A stretch of 64,000 nucleotides of DNA from Rubrivivax sp. (GTDB lineage: Bacteria; Pseudomonadota; Gammaproteobacteria; Burkholderiales; Burkholderiaceae_C). Each line of letters starts with the position of its first letter. Position 1 is the first letter of the stretch. Location of the stretch: NCBI GenBank assembly GCA_004210455.1, contig SEFA01000007.1:1-64000 (forward strand), read 5' to 3'. Below, piece after piece: positions 26,797-35,370 of the stretch. The position numbers were made by a program, and so were the translations under genes. The notes under the pieces are model-generated. The model was not told the DNA's origin. It was given only the letters and a program-made list of their open reading frames with translations, and ran no database searches.

Positions 26797-29700
26797 CGCA
26801 GCGTCCAAGGACAGGCCGTCGTCGAGACCTTCGGGCACGCGCTGGCTGTCGCGGCCGCTGGAGGACTGGATGTCGGAGCGGCTGGCAGTCCCGGCGCCGG
26901 GTCCGGCGGTCGTGGACGTGCTGATCGTGGGCAGCGGTTACGGCGGCGCCGCGGCGGCGCACGCATTCGCCGGACGTCGCGACGCGGACGGCCGGCGCCT
27001 GAGCGTGGTCGTGCTCGAGCGGGGCCGCGAGTATCTGCCGGGCGCCTTCCCCAGCCGCTTCGCCGACCTGCCGGGTCACGTGCGGCTCGCGCGGCCCGGC
27101 GCGGACGCCCCGATGGGCCGCCGCGAGGCACTTTTCGATCTGCGCCTGGGGCCGGATGTGTGCGTGGCGCTCGCGAACGGGTTGGGCGGCGGCTCGCTGA
27201 TCAATGCGGGCGTGATGGAGCGGCCCGATCCGTCGGTGTTCCGTGAGCCGGGGTGGCCGCAGGTCTTTCTGAACGAGGACATGGCGCCGTGGTTCGAGCG
27301 GTCCGAACGGCTGCTCGGCGTCCGCGACGAGGCCGGCGACAACACGATCGAGCGCCTGCGCGCGAACGCCGGGTTCAAGCCGCGCCGCCTCGAGGCGCTG
27401 CGGGCGCTGGCGGGGCAGCCGGCGCCCGGTGCGTCGCCTGGTGCCTCGCCCAAGGCGTCGCCCGTGCGCGCCGCCCGGATCCAGGTGGCCATGGACGCAC
27501 GTCCGCGGGGTGCGGCTGACTGGGCCCATTCACCTTGCCTCGCCTGCGGCGACTGCGCGACGGGCTGCAATCACGAGGCCAAGCAGTCGCTGGACACGGG
27601 GCTGCTGCTGCAGGCCTGGCGGCAGGGCGCGGAACTGGTGTGCGGCGCGAGCGTGGAAGCGCTGGCCGTCGCGCCGGGTCTGGGGTGGCGCGTCCTGGTG
27701 CAGCACACCGACGAACTGCTGCGCCGGCGGCAGGGCGAGCCGTTCGAGGTGCTCGCGCGGCGCGTGGTGCTGGCCGCCGGCAGCCTGGGGTCGACGGAGA
27801 TCCTCATGCGCTCACGGGATCGCGGGCTGACGCTGTCGCGGCTGGTCGGGCACGGGTTCTCGGCCAACGGCGATGTGATCGCGGTCGGCCACGACGGGTC
27901 GCGCACGGTCCATGCGGTCGCCGACGAGCACCAGACGCCCGCCTCGCGCCAGGTCGGTCCGACGATCACGGGCGTGTGGGCCGCGGGCCCGGACCAAGTC
28001 ATCCAGGATCTGGCGATTCCCGGCGCCTTGCGGCCGGTATTCGAAGAGGGCTTCGCGCTGGCGGCGACGCTCGACGCGCTGGCGCGTCCGAACGCCGGAC
28101 CGCACGAGGAGCGGGTCGATTTCGACGACCCCTTCGCCATCCGGCCGTCCGTGACCGACCGGCAACTGCCGCTGGCGATCATCGGTCGCGACAGCGGCAC
28201 CGGACGCCTGATGAGGCGGGATGGCTTCGAGGAACCCGGCGGGCTGCAGGTCGACTGGCCCGCGCTGCGCGACGAGCCGGCGGTCGCGCGTCGTCATGAG
28301 GCGCTGGAGCGCCGCTTGCGCGCCCAGGGCGCGCGGCTGTTGCGCAACCCGTTGTGGCAATTGCTGCCGCCGGAGATGGCCTTCCTCACGAACGATGCGC
28401 GCGGGCCCATGCTCAGCGTGCATCCCCTGGGCGGCTGCGCGATGGGCGACCGCGGCAGCGACGGCGTGGTCGACGCGATCGGCCGCGTGTTCTCCGGCGA
28501 CGGCGACGCGGTGCACGACGGGCTGGTGGTGCTCGACGGCGCGATCGTGCCGGGTTCGCTCGGAATCAACCCGGCGTTGACAATCTGCGCGCTGGCGCTG
28601 CGGGCGCTGGACCGGTTGGGCGCGCTCTGGCAACTGGAGGCGGCGTCGCCCGACGCGGTGCGACGTGAACCCGTTCGTCCGGTCTTCCGGCAACCCGCAC
28701 CGTCGCCGTCGCCGGTGGGCGTCCGCGACGACGGAGCGGGCGGCGTGGAGCATGACGCGCATGGCGCACATGACGCGCGTGACGCGCGTGACGCGACGGT
28801 GATCGAGGTCCGGGAGCGCCTGGGCGGTTTCGTGCGCTGGACGGGTGCGCCGGGCTCGCCGGTGAAGTACCTGGAACTCTGCGTCGTCTTTCAGCCCAAG
28901 GCCGTCGTGGACCTGTTGAGACCCGGCCCCGAGCGGCGCCTGGTCGTGGCGCCGGGCAGCCGGCTGCGCGTGTTCGAGGCGCGTGAGCGGCGGCCCGGCT
29001 GCTTCGAGATCGTCGGACCCCGGCTGGGCGATGGCCGGCTTTGGCCGCACGAGGAGCGCGGGGACGAGCAGGCGCTGTTCACGGCGCCGCTGGCGCAGGG
29101 CGAGCTGACGCTGTTCCAGCGCGAGGAATCCGGATCGCTGAGACGCCACCTGCGAGGCCTCTGGGCCTGGACGATCAACCGGGGCGTGCGCGATTCCTGG
29201 CAGGGCATGATCGACTGGGCGGGGCGGCGATCGCCACCCAAGGCGCCGGGCGAGGCGCGAGCGGGACTGCGCGCACGGGCCGTCAACGCCTGGCACCTCG
29301 CCGGACACGCGGGGGAAGCGCGGGTGATGCGCTACCAAGTGCGCATCGATCCGGACGCCGACCTGCCCGACTGGGCGGCCGCGCTGCGCGACCAGCCGCT
29401 GAAAGGATGCAAGCGCATCAGCTACACCCGGCGCGGCAACCCCTGGACGCAGCTGAGTCGCATGACGCTGGCGCCGATCGCCGGCATCGCGCCGCCGCCG
29501 GGTGGGCGGGAGATCGCGCTCGCGCTGGACATGCACCATCTCGCCCGGGAGCGGATGCCGCTGCTGCGCATCCGGCAGGCGCGGGACATCCCTTCCGCGG
29601 CACGCGACATCGGCGCGCTGATGGCCTACATCGCGCGCATGACGATCGGGCTGCACGCCTGGACCTTCCGCAAGCCCGACGAGGCGCCGCGCCGGCGCAT

Positions 29701-30913
29701 CTCGCGCCTGCCGGGCGCGGTGCCGGGACTGCCGGATCCCGTCGTGATGGAGATGGCCGCCGGCCGCTGGGGCGATGCAGGCGCGCAGCGGCAGGACCTG
29801 GCCCGCCCGCCGCGGGAGGACGACGACCGGCCGGTGCTGATCCGGCTCACGCGCTACGGCCGGCCGGGCGGCGAGCCGGTGCTGCTGATCCACGGCTACA
29901 GTGCCAGCGGCACCACCTTCGCGCACCACTCGGTGCGGCCGGGGCCGGCGAAGCTGTTGTGGGACGCGGGTCACGACGTCTGGGTGCTGGACCTGCGCAC
30001 CAGCGCCGGGCTGCCGACGGCCCGTCTGCCCTGGACCTTCGAGGAATCCGCCTTCAACGACATCCCGCTGGCCGTGGACCGGGTGCTGCGGGAGACGGGG
30101 CGCGAGCGGCTGAACGTCCTGGCCCACTGCATGGGCTCGGTGATGCTGCACATGGCGCTGCTGGAACCGCGCGAGCAGCCGTGGGAGCGCCACTTCGCGC
30201 TGCGTGCCGCGCTGAAGGACCGGATTTCGAAGCTGGTGATCTCGCAGGTCACGCCGCTGATGGTGATGTCGCCGACCAACAGCCTGCGCGGCGTGCTGAT
30301 GCAGTACCTGCGGCCCTACCTGCCGCTCGGCGACTACGCGTTCCGGCCGGCGGGCGATCCGACGCTGTTCGATCATCTCCTCGACCGGCTGCTGGCCAGC
30401 CTGCCGTATCCCGACGCGGAGTTCGACCTGGAGAACCCGCCGCCCTGGCCGCCGTGGCGGATGCGTCGCACGCCCTGGACCGCGACGCGGCATCGGATGG
30501 ACCTGCTGTACGGGCGCGATTTCGCGATCGCGAACGTCGATCGCGCGGTGCTCGATGTCATCGACGACCACTTCGGGCCGTTGAACATGGACACCGTCGC
30601 GCAGGCGATCCATTTCGCGCGTTGCCACGAGATCACCGACTGGCAGGGCGCGAGCATCTACCTCGACAGCCTCGCGAAGAGTCTGGTGCTGCTGAAGGCT
30701 TTCCCGGTGCTGTCGCTGCACGGCGAGGACAACGGGTTGTGCAGTGCGGACAGCGCCGAGCTGCTCAAGGGCTATTACGACCAGGCCGCGCCGGGTCGCT
30801 ATCGCTACCGCGTGATCGCGGGCCATGGCCATCAGGACTGCCTGATCGGACGCCACGTCGCGACGCAGGTGTTCCCGCACGTGCTGGCGTTCCTCGCCGA
30901 GGAGGCGTCGTGA
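26756..30913 (+). CDS. GMC oxidoreductase fused to alpha/beta hydrolase
   Basis: This 1385-residue protein starts with a GMC/cholesterol-oxidase-like FAD domain. The dinucleotide motif is VLIVGSGYGGAAAAHA at 55-70, CLACGDCATGCNHEA lies near 260-274, VHPLGGCAMGDRG near 560, and SLGINPALTICALAL near 600. A middle region of unknown fold with Asp/Ala repeats follows. The C-terminal alpha/beta hydrolase (about 1035-1385) has VLLIHGYSASGTTFAHH. Its nucleophile elbow reads LAHCMGS, with Cys near 1124 in place of Ser. Candidate acid and His are in LHGEDNGLC and IAGHGHQDC. It may oxidise a sterol- or alcohol-like compound and then hydrolyse it; the substrate is unknown. It overlaps the hybrid kinase gene upstream and the phosphatase gene downstream. 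Confidence 0.85.
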   Translation: MSRPFEEAPEAPSDAASKDRPSSRPSGTRWLSRPLEDWMSERLAVPAPGPAVVDVLIVGSGYGGAAAAHAFAGRRDADGRRLSVVVLERGREYLPGAFPSRFADLPGHVRLARPGADAPMGRREALFDLRLGPDVCVALANGLGGGSLINAGVMERPDPSVFREPGWPQVFLNEDMAPWFERSERLLGVRDEAGDNTIERLRANAGFKPRRLEALRALAGQPAPGASPGASPKASPVRAARIQVAMDARPRGAADWAHSPCLACGDCATGCNHEAKQSLDTGLLLQAWRQGAELVCGASVEALAVAPGLGWRVLVQHTDELLRRRQGEPFEVLARRVVLAAGSLGSTEILMRSRDRGLTLSRLVGHGFSANGDVIAVGHDGSRTVHAVADEHQTPASRQVGPTITGVWAAGPDQVIQDLAIPGALRPVFEEGFALAATLDALARPNAGPHEERVDFDDPFAIRPSVTDRQLPLAIIGRDSGTGRLMRRDGFEEPGGLQVDWPALRDEPAVARRHEALERRLRAQGARLLRNPLWQLLPPEMAFLTNDARGPMLSVHPLGGCAMGDRGSDGVVDAIGRVFSGDGDAVHDGLVVLDGAIVPGSLGINPALTICALALRALDRLGALWQLEAASPDAVRREPVRPVFRQPAPSPSPVGVRDDGAGGVEHDAHGAHDARDARDATVIEVRERLGGFVRWTGAPGSPVKYLELCVVFQPKAVVDLLRPGPERRLVVAPGSRLRVFEARERRPGCFEIVGPRLGDGRLWPHEERGDEQALFTAPLAQGELTLFQREESGSLRRHLRGLWAWTINRGVRDSWQGMIDWAGRRSPPKAPGEARAGLRARAVNAWHLAGHAGEARVMRYQVRIDPDADLPDWAAALRDQPLKGCKRISYTRRGNPWTQLSRMTLAPIAGIAPPPGGREIALALDMHHLARERMPLLRIRQARDIPSAARDIGALMAYIARMTIGLHAWTFRKPDEAPRRRISRLPGAVPGLPDPVVMEMAAGRWGDAGAQRQDLARPPREDDDRPVLIRLTRYGRPGGEPVLLIHGYSASGTTFAHHSVRPGPAKLLWDAGHDVWVLDLRTSAGLPTARLPWTFEESAFNDIPLAVDRVLRETGRERLNVLAHCMGSVMLHMALLEPREQPWERHFALRAALKDRISKLVISQVTPLMVMSPTNSLRGVLMQYLRPYLPLGDYAFRPAGDPTLFDHLLDRLLASLPYPDAEFDLENPPPWPPWRMRRTPWTATRHRMDLLYGRDFAIANVDRAVLDVIDDHFGPLNMDTVAQAIHFARCHEITDWQGASIYLDSLAKSLVLLKAFPVLSLHGEDNGLCSADSAELLKGYYDQAAPGRYRYRVIAGHGHQDCLIGRHVATQVFPHVLAFLAEEAS

Positions 30914-32682
30914 GCGGGGTTCTGGGATCGGCACGCAGGAGCACGGCGGCCGACACCTTGCTGGTCGGCGCGGAGGCGCCTGGACATCGTGTCGAGCGCG
31001 CGGCGCCGGAGGCCGGGCGGGTGCCGCTGCTGACGGCGCTGCGCCCGGAACGCGGCTGGCCGCACTGGGTGCTCTGGGTGCCGATGCGGTGGCGCGGCGC
31101 ATGGGCCTATGAACGGCTGCCGCTGCCGTGGCGTATCGAGCCCTTCGTGCCGCCCGGGCTGGGGCAGCCGGGCGCGCCGTGGCGGATCTCTCTGCCCGTG
31201 GAAGCGTTCCCGCCGCCGCGCGAGTCGCGTGACGTCAACGACACGGACAACGACAACGACATCGATGCCGATGCCGATGCCGATGCCGATGACGATGACG
31301 ATGACGATGACGGCGAAGGCGAAGGCGACCGTGTCGTCGACATGTCCGGCCTGCTGCTGGTGGCGCTCTACCTTGAGCCGCGCGCGCTCGCGATGGAGGG
31401 CGCGCATCGCGGTGTGATGCACGAACTCCGCGACCGGGATCTGCAGGCGCAGGTCGAGGGCGCGCTGGCGCAGCTGCTGGATCTGCCGCCGCATCGGTGG
31501 GCGCATGGCTTCGTGGCTTCGCCGGACGAGCCCGCCGACGAGGGCGTGTGCTTCGCGCTCGCGGCGTGCCAATACCCGCCGGGGCTGCTCGATGCGAGCC
31601 CGGGCTGGGAGCTGGACGCTTCGCAAGCGGGCCCGGGACTGGCGTCGCTGGCCCGGCTGCATCGATTCACGCGCACGACGGCGCGGGGCCGGGCGTGTTC
31701 CCTGGTGCTGTTCGCCGGCGACCAGATCTATGCGGATGCGAGCGGCGGCCTCGCCGACTCGCGCAGCGGCATCGAGCGATATGCACGCGGCTACGGCGAG
31801 TTCAAGGCGGGGCCGGCGCGGCTGCTGCCGCCGACGGTCGCGCGAGTCGTTCACGGCATCGACGATCACGAGATCGCCGACAACTGGGAGCCGAGCCCCG
31901 GCGCCAGTCACGACGGCAACGGGCCGTGGTTCGACGCCGCGCGCCAGGCGGCGTGGGATCACCGATGGGAAGCCGGCGCGCGGGTGGGCGGGCCTGGACT
32001 GCTGTGGCATGACTTCGACTGGCGCGGCGCAGCGTTCTTCATCGCCGACGCGCGCTGCGAGCGCGAGTCTCGCCGCGTCGCCAATTGGGCGAGCGCACGG
32101 CTGTGGTCGACGGCGCAGCGCGATGCCTTCGGCGAGTGGCTGTCGCGCGGCGCGGATAGGCCGAAGTTCGTGCTGAGCGGCTCGCTGCCGCTGCCGCGGC
32201 GTCGCACGACGGTGGAGCACGCCGCGAGCTGCTTGCGCTCCGATGCGTGGGACGGCTATCCGCACAGCCTGCACGAATTGCTCGGCGCGGTGTGGCGGCA
32301 TCGCGCATCCGGCCTGGTGTTCTTGTCGGGCGACGAGCATCGCTCGGGCTGGGTGAGCGCGGAGATCTCTGCCGTCGATGGCGATGATCGCGATGACGGC
32401 GCGCCGGTGCGGATCCACTCGGTCCACAGCTCCGCGCTGTATGCGCCGTGGCCGTTCGCGATCACGGCGGTCGAGGAACTCGCCGCGCCCGATGCCTTCG
32501 AGTTCGACGGACCCGATGGTCGGCGCCTGAGGTGCGTGGTCAGCGCCTGGTCCGACCATCCTGGCGACGGCTTCGCGGTGCTGCGCGTGCGTGGCGACGA
32601 CGTCGAACTCTGGTTTGACCGAGTCGGTCAAATTTCAGATGTGCCGGACGACGTGTTGTCATCCGGAAATCTAGACCGGTGA
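30910..32682 (+). CDS. PhoD-like metallophosphatase with acidic insert
   Basis: This 590-residue protein starts at the GTG at 30910, which overlaps the stop of the preceding gene (GTGA). The central-to-C-terminal part is a PhoD-type phosphatase domain: FALAACQYPPGLLD, LVLFAGDQIYADA, VVHGIDDHEIADNWEP and LVFLSGDEHRSGW, the metal-binding motifs. No signal peptide is visible. Residues about 119-134 are an (Asp-Ala)4(Asp-Asp)4 tract encoded by 6-bp repeats. Coupling to the oxidoreductase-hydrolase suggests action on the same compound, but the substrate is unknown. Confidence 0.83.
   Translation: MSGVLGSARRSTAADTLLVGAEAPGHRVERAAPEAGRVPLLTALRPERGWPHWVLWVPMRWRGAWAYERLPLPWRIEPFVPPGLGQPGAPWRISLPVEAFPPPRESRDVNDTDNDNDIDADADADADDDDDDDDGEGEGDRVVDMSGLLLVALYLEPRALAMEGAHRGVMHELRDRDLQAQVEGALAQLLDLPPHRWAHGFVASPDEPADEGVCFALAACQYPPGLLDASPGWELDASQAGPGLASLARLHRFTRTTARGRACSLVLFAGDQIYADASGGLADSRSGIERYARGYGEFKAGPARLLPPTVARVVHGIDDHEIADNWEPSPGASHDGNGPWFDAARQAAWDHRWEAGARVGGPGLLWHDFDWRGAAFFIADARCERESRRVANWASARLWSTAQRDAFGEWLSRGADRPKFVLSGSLPLPRRRTTVEHAASCLRSDAWDGYPHSLHELLGAVWRHRASGLVFLSGDEHRSGWVSAEISAVDGDDRDDGAPVRIHSVHSSALYAPWPFAITAVEELAAPDAFEFDGPDGRRLRCVVSAWSDHPGDGFAVLRVRGDDVELWFDRVGQISDVPDDVLSSGNLDR
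31264..31311 (+). repeat. 6-bp tandem repeat coding the Asp-rich insert
   Basis: Four GATGCC units are followed by four GATGAC units and encode alternating Asp-Ala and then poly-Asp in the PhoD-like protein. In-frame length changes are possible by slippage. Confidence 0.92.
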
Positions 32683-32734
32683 TGCTATGCGCAACTAGAC
32701 TTCATAGCTTCAAGATCTACCCTTCTGCAGAATG

Positions 32735-32845
32735 AAAGAGGTAGTGCCGCCCGAGCAATCGGGTCCCAGCTGGAATGGGAGTTCGCGGTGACGCGATAGA
32801 GAGCTTTGCGTGCGACGGCCACCTTCGGGTGGCCGTCAGTTTTTC
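32735..32845 (+). ncRNA. candidate structured small RNA with four hairpins
   Basis: Downstream of the PhoD-like gene, four perfect hairpins follow in a row. They are CCCGA-GCAA-TCGGG (32750-32763, GNRA loop), TCCCA-GCTGGAA-TGGGA (32764-32780), TCGCG-GTGA-CGCGA (32783-32796, GNRA loop) and the terminator stem with a TTCG loop (32814-32837) plus T5. No open frame fits. The 5' end is a guess; CAGAAT at 32728 is a weak -10. The family is unknown to me. The rest of the 446-bp gap, to 33128, shows no feature. Confidence 0.55.
32814..32844 (+). terminator. strong Rho-independent terminator (TTCG loop)
   Basis: A 10-bp perfect stem GACGGCCACC / GGTGGCCGTC closed by TTCG is followed by CAG and TTTTT. 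It ends the PhoD-like operon and/or the candidate small RNA. Confidence 0.93.
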
Positions 32846-33128
32846 TACGCTTTGAATCCTCAGCCCTTGAGTAATTGCCGGGTGCATGTCGCTTTCAGCA
32901 GCGTTGCAAAACTGATCCTCCGGCCCTTGGTCAACCTCGGTTCCAAGGCTTCTTCCGACTCGGTTCCGTTCGCGCCTTGCGCCGTGTCAACGAAACCGTT
33001 GGTCAAGCAGAACTTGCGCTGTCCGTCGCGGGTCGGCGACCATCAATGAGTAAGGCTGCAGCCAACGCTGAATGGTCTATGCCGGTCACTGCCCGATGCC
33101 TGCCACACCTCGCATGCGACACTGCCGG

Positions 33129-34727
33129 ATGACCGAAATCGAACTGCGTTTCCAGATCCCCGAATCGCAATGGCCCGCCGTACGGCGCTGGGTCGCGGGG
33201 ACTGGCAAGTCCGTCGCGACGGAGGAGCGCCTGCAGGCCTCGTACTTCGATACGCCCGAGCGCGACCTCGCGCGCGCCGGCTTCGCGCTGCGGCTGCGCC
33301 GCGAAGGCGACGTGTGGGTGCAGACGCTCAAGGGCGCGGCGCCCGACGGCATGACCCGCCTCGAACACAACGTCCCGTTGGGCGCGGACATCCCCGCGCT
33401 CGACGTCGCCCGTCATGCGGACCATCCCGCCGGGCAGGCGCTCCAGGCCCTGCTCGCCGAATTGCCGGAGGGTGCTTTGCAGGCGCTGTTCCGCACCGAC
33501 ATCACGCGACTCACCCGTCCGTTGAATACGCCTTACGGCATGGTCGAACTCGCGCTCGACCATGGCGCGCTGCTCGCGGGCGAGGGCGACTCGCTGCGCA
33601 GCACGCCGGTCGCCGAACTCGAGATCGAATTGAAGAGCGGCGAAGCGCGTGCTGTCCTCGAAACCGCGCGCTCATGGGCCGTCGAGCGCTTCGGGCTCTC
33701 GCTGGAGCTGCGCACCAAGGCGCTGCGCGGCGACTTGCTCGCGCGCCAGCTCGACTGCGCGCCGGTCGCCGGCTCCCACGCCATCCACTGGACCGGCGAC
33801 ATGACCCGCGACGACGCGCTGCACGTGCTGCTGCGCGAATGCCTGGAGCCGGTGCTCGGCAATGCCTCGCAGATCGCAAGCGGGCGTCATCGGCCCGAAC
33901 ACCTGCATCAGATGCGCGTCGGCCTGCGTCGACTGCGTGCCGGCCTGCGGCTGTTGGCGTCGGACGACGATGTCGCCCTGCACGCGCTCGCAGACGGCGC
34001 CGGCCAACTGTCGCGACGACTCACCGCCGCACGCGATGCGGATGCCCAGGCCGAGGCCGGCTGGCGCCTCGGGATGCTCGCCGCCTGGCGCGTCGAACGC
34101 CCGTCCGCCGCGTCCGAGGCACCGCCGACGCCTCCCGTCGACGTCGCCGGCCTGCTGGTCGATCGCCAGGTCCAGGGCTGGATGCTCGCCGTCATCGGCT
34201 GGCTCGCGCGTCCCGCGCCCGAACAGGTACCCGAAGCGTCGCAAGGACTGACCCTCGTGCACGGGACCATCGCCCAATGGTGCGTCGCCACGGACCAGCA
34301 GATCAAGCGCTTCGAACGCCTCGATGTCGAGGGGCGCCACCATCTGCGCCGCCGCCTCAGACGCCTGCGGCTCGCGATGGAACTGGGCTTCGCGGTCCCC
34401 GGCGGTGCCGATGGCGGCAAGCTGTCCAGGAAGGACATCGAGGCGCGCGCCCGTCGGCTCGCGCGCGTCCACGAGGCGGCCCAACGCCTCGGCGCGCTGA
34501 ACGATCTGGAAGTCGGCTTGACGCAGGCGCGCGAACAGCTGGCGCTTGCCATGGCGCGCGGCGACGTCCCGGCCGCGGCGCAGGCGGGTTTCTCGCTGGG
34601 ATGGTTGCGGCCGCGGCAGAAGCAGGCGCTTGTGAAGGCGTCCAAGGCGGTGAAGGCCGTCAAGGTGGGCGGATGGGGCCGCGCCGCCAAGCGTGCGCGG
34701 CGATCGAAGGACCGCAAGCAGGACTGA
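33129..34727 (+). CDS. CYTH-CHAD domain protein (inorganic triphosphatase-like)
   Basis: This 532-residue protein has an N-terminal CYTH triphosphate-tunnel domain at about 1-200 and a C-terminal CHAD domain at about 220-500. The CYTH signature is TEIELRFQI, with Arg where the ExExK motif usually has Lys. Further CYTH strands are LQASYFDTPERDLARAGFALRLRREG, ELEIELKSG and ELRTKALRG. The CHAD domain is His- and Arg-rich (EHLHQMRVGLRRLRAGLRLL, DVEGRHHLRRRLRRLRLAMEL), as expected for polyphosphate binding. The C-terminus is strongly basic. It probably acts in polyphosphate or triphosphate metabolism. The ribosome binding site is weak. Confidence 0.92.
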   Translation: MTEIELRFQIPESQWPAVRRWVAGTGKSVATEERLQASYFDTPERDLARAGFALRLRREGDVWVQTLKGAAPDGMTRLEHNVPLGADIPALDVARHADHPAGQALQALLAELPEGALQALFRTDITRLTRPLNTPYGMVELALDHGALLAGEGDSLRSTPVAELEIELKSGEARAVLETARSWAVERFGLSLELRTKALRGDLLARQLDCAPVAGSHAIHWTGDMTRDDALHVLLRECLEPVLGNASQIASGRHRPEHLHQMRVGLRRLRAGLRLLASDDDVALHALADGAGQLSRRLTAARDADAQAEAGWRLGMLAAWRVERPSAASEAPPTPPVDVAGLLVDRQVQGWMLAVIGWLARPAPEQVPEASQGLTLVHGTIAQWCVATDQQIKRFERLDVEGRHHLRRRLRRLRLAMELGFAVPGGADGGKLSRKDIEARARRLARVHEAAQRLGALNDLEVGLTQAREQLALAMARGDVPAAAQAGFSLGWLRPRQKQALVKASKAVKAVKVGGWGRAAKRARRSKDRKQD

Positions 34728-34762
34728 AGCGCTTGGGCCCCTTGGCTTCACTGAGGATCACG

Positions 34763-34789
34763 CCCCCCGCTCCCTGCCGAGGCGGGGGG
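34763..34789. terminator. GC-rich hairpin after the CYTH-CHAD gene
   Basis: Perfect 8-bp arms CCCCCCGC (34763-34770) and GCGGGGGG (34782-34789) lie 35 bp after the CYTH-CHAD stop codon. No T-run follows, so termination is uncertain. Confidence 0.45.
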
Positions 34790-34824
34790 AGGAGATCCCC
34801 TCTTCAAGTCACTTCGAGGCCCTC

Positions 34825-35349
34825 ATGCCGCTGATCCATTCCCTGCCGTTCACCGAACTTCCTCCGCGTCCCGGCGACGATGTCCCGGATCGCGCGCGGA
34901 TCCCCGCGCTGCTCGCCCTGGCGGTCGATCCGGACCGGCTCTGTTCGGCGCAGGCGCTTGCCGCCAGAAGATTCCTGGACCCTGATGGCGAGGTCTATCC
35001 CGCCGATGGGTGCGCCATCCTGCTGAGTCTGCTGATGCGGGAGGCGGGCTTCGATCTCCAGGAACGGTGCTGGGCGATCGACGTCCCGGCGATGCTGCTC
35101 GCGCGCGGATGGGTCGAGGTCCCGCCCGGCGACCAGCGCGCCGGGGACATCGGCAGCACCTGCCGCGAAGAGGCGCACCACGGCGAGGACCACGTCTTCC
35201 TCGTCGTCCGCTGCGTCAACCAGGACGAGATGATCGTCGTCGACAACCAGGCCGCCTATCCGCACTTCCGGTGGGCGAGCGGACAGGGCGGAAAAACGCC
35301 GGCGGCGATGTTCTATCGCGCGCCGGCGGCGTCGGTGTCGGCGGACTGA
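34825..35349 (+). CDS. hypothetical protein, possible papain-like (NlpC/CHAP-type) fold
   Basis: This 174-residue protein is of no family I can name. The arrangement PADGCAILLSLLMREAGF, then PPGDQRAGDIGSTC, then HHGEDHVFLVVRCVNQDEMIVVDNQ resembles the Cys ... GD ... His order of NlpC/P60 or CHAP cysteine peptidases and amidases; this is only inference from spacing. There is no signal peptide, so any activity would be cytoplasmic unless it is exported by another route. It lies 97 bp after the CYTH-CHAD gene, behind a hairpin, and converges with the M50 peptidase. Confidence 0.6.
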   Translation: MPLIHSLPFTELPPRPGDDVPDRARIPALLALAVDPDRLCSAQALAARRFLDPDGEVYPADGCAILLSLLMREAGFDLQERCWAIDVPAMLLARGWVEVPPGDQRAGDIGSTCREEAHHGEDHVFLVVRCVNQDEMIVVDNQAAYPHFRWASGQGGKTPAAMFYRAPAASVSAD

Positions 35350-35370
35350 GCGTCCGGCGCAACGGCGGCG

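Noticed and set aside
27812-31102. 1096-residue minus-strand frame opposite the GMC/hydrolase fusion
   Set aside because: Antisense to a gene with multiple conserved motifs; no domain or motif is visible in it.
32735-32845. 6S RNA, tmRNA, SRP RNA or a tRNA
   Set aside because: Length and hairpin pattern do not fit these families, and no T-loop or anticodon-stem pattern is present.
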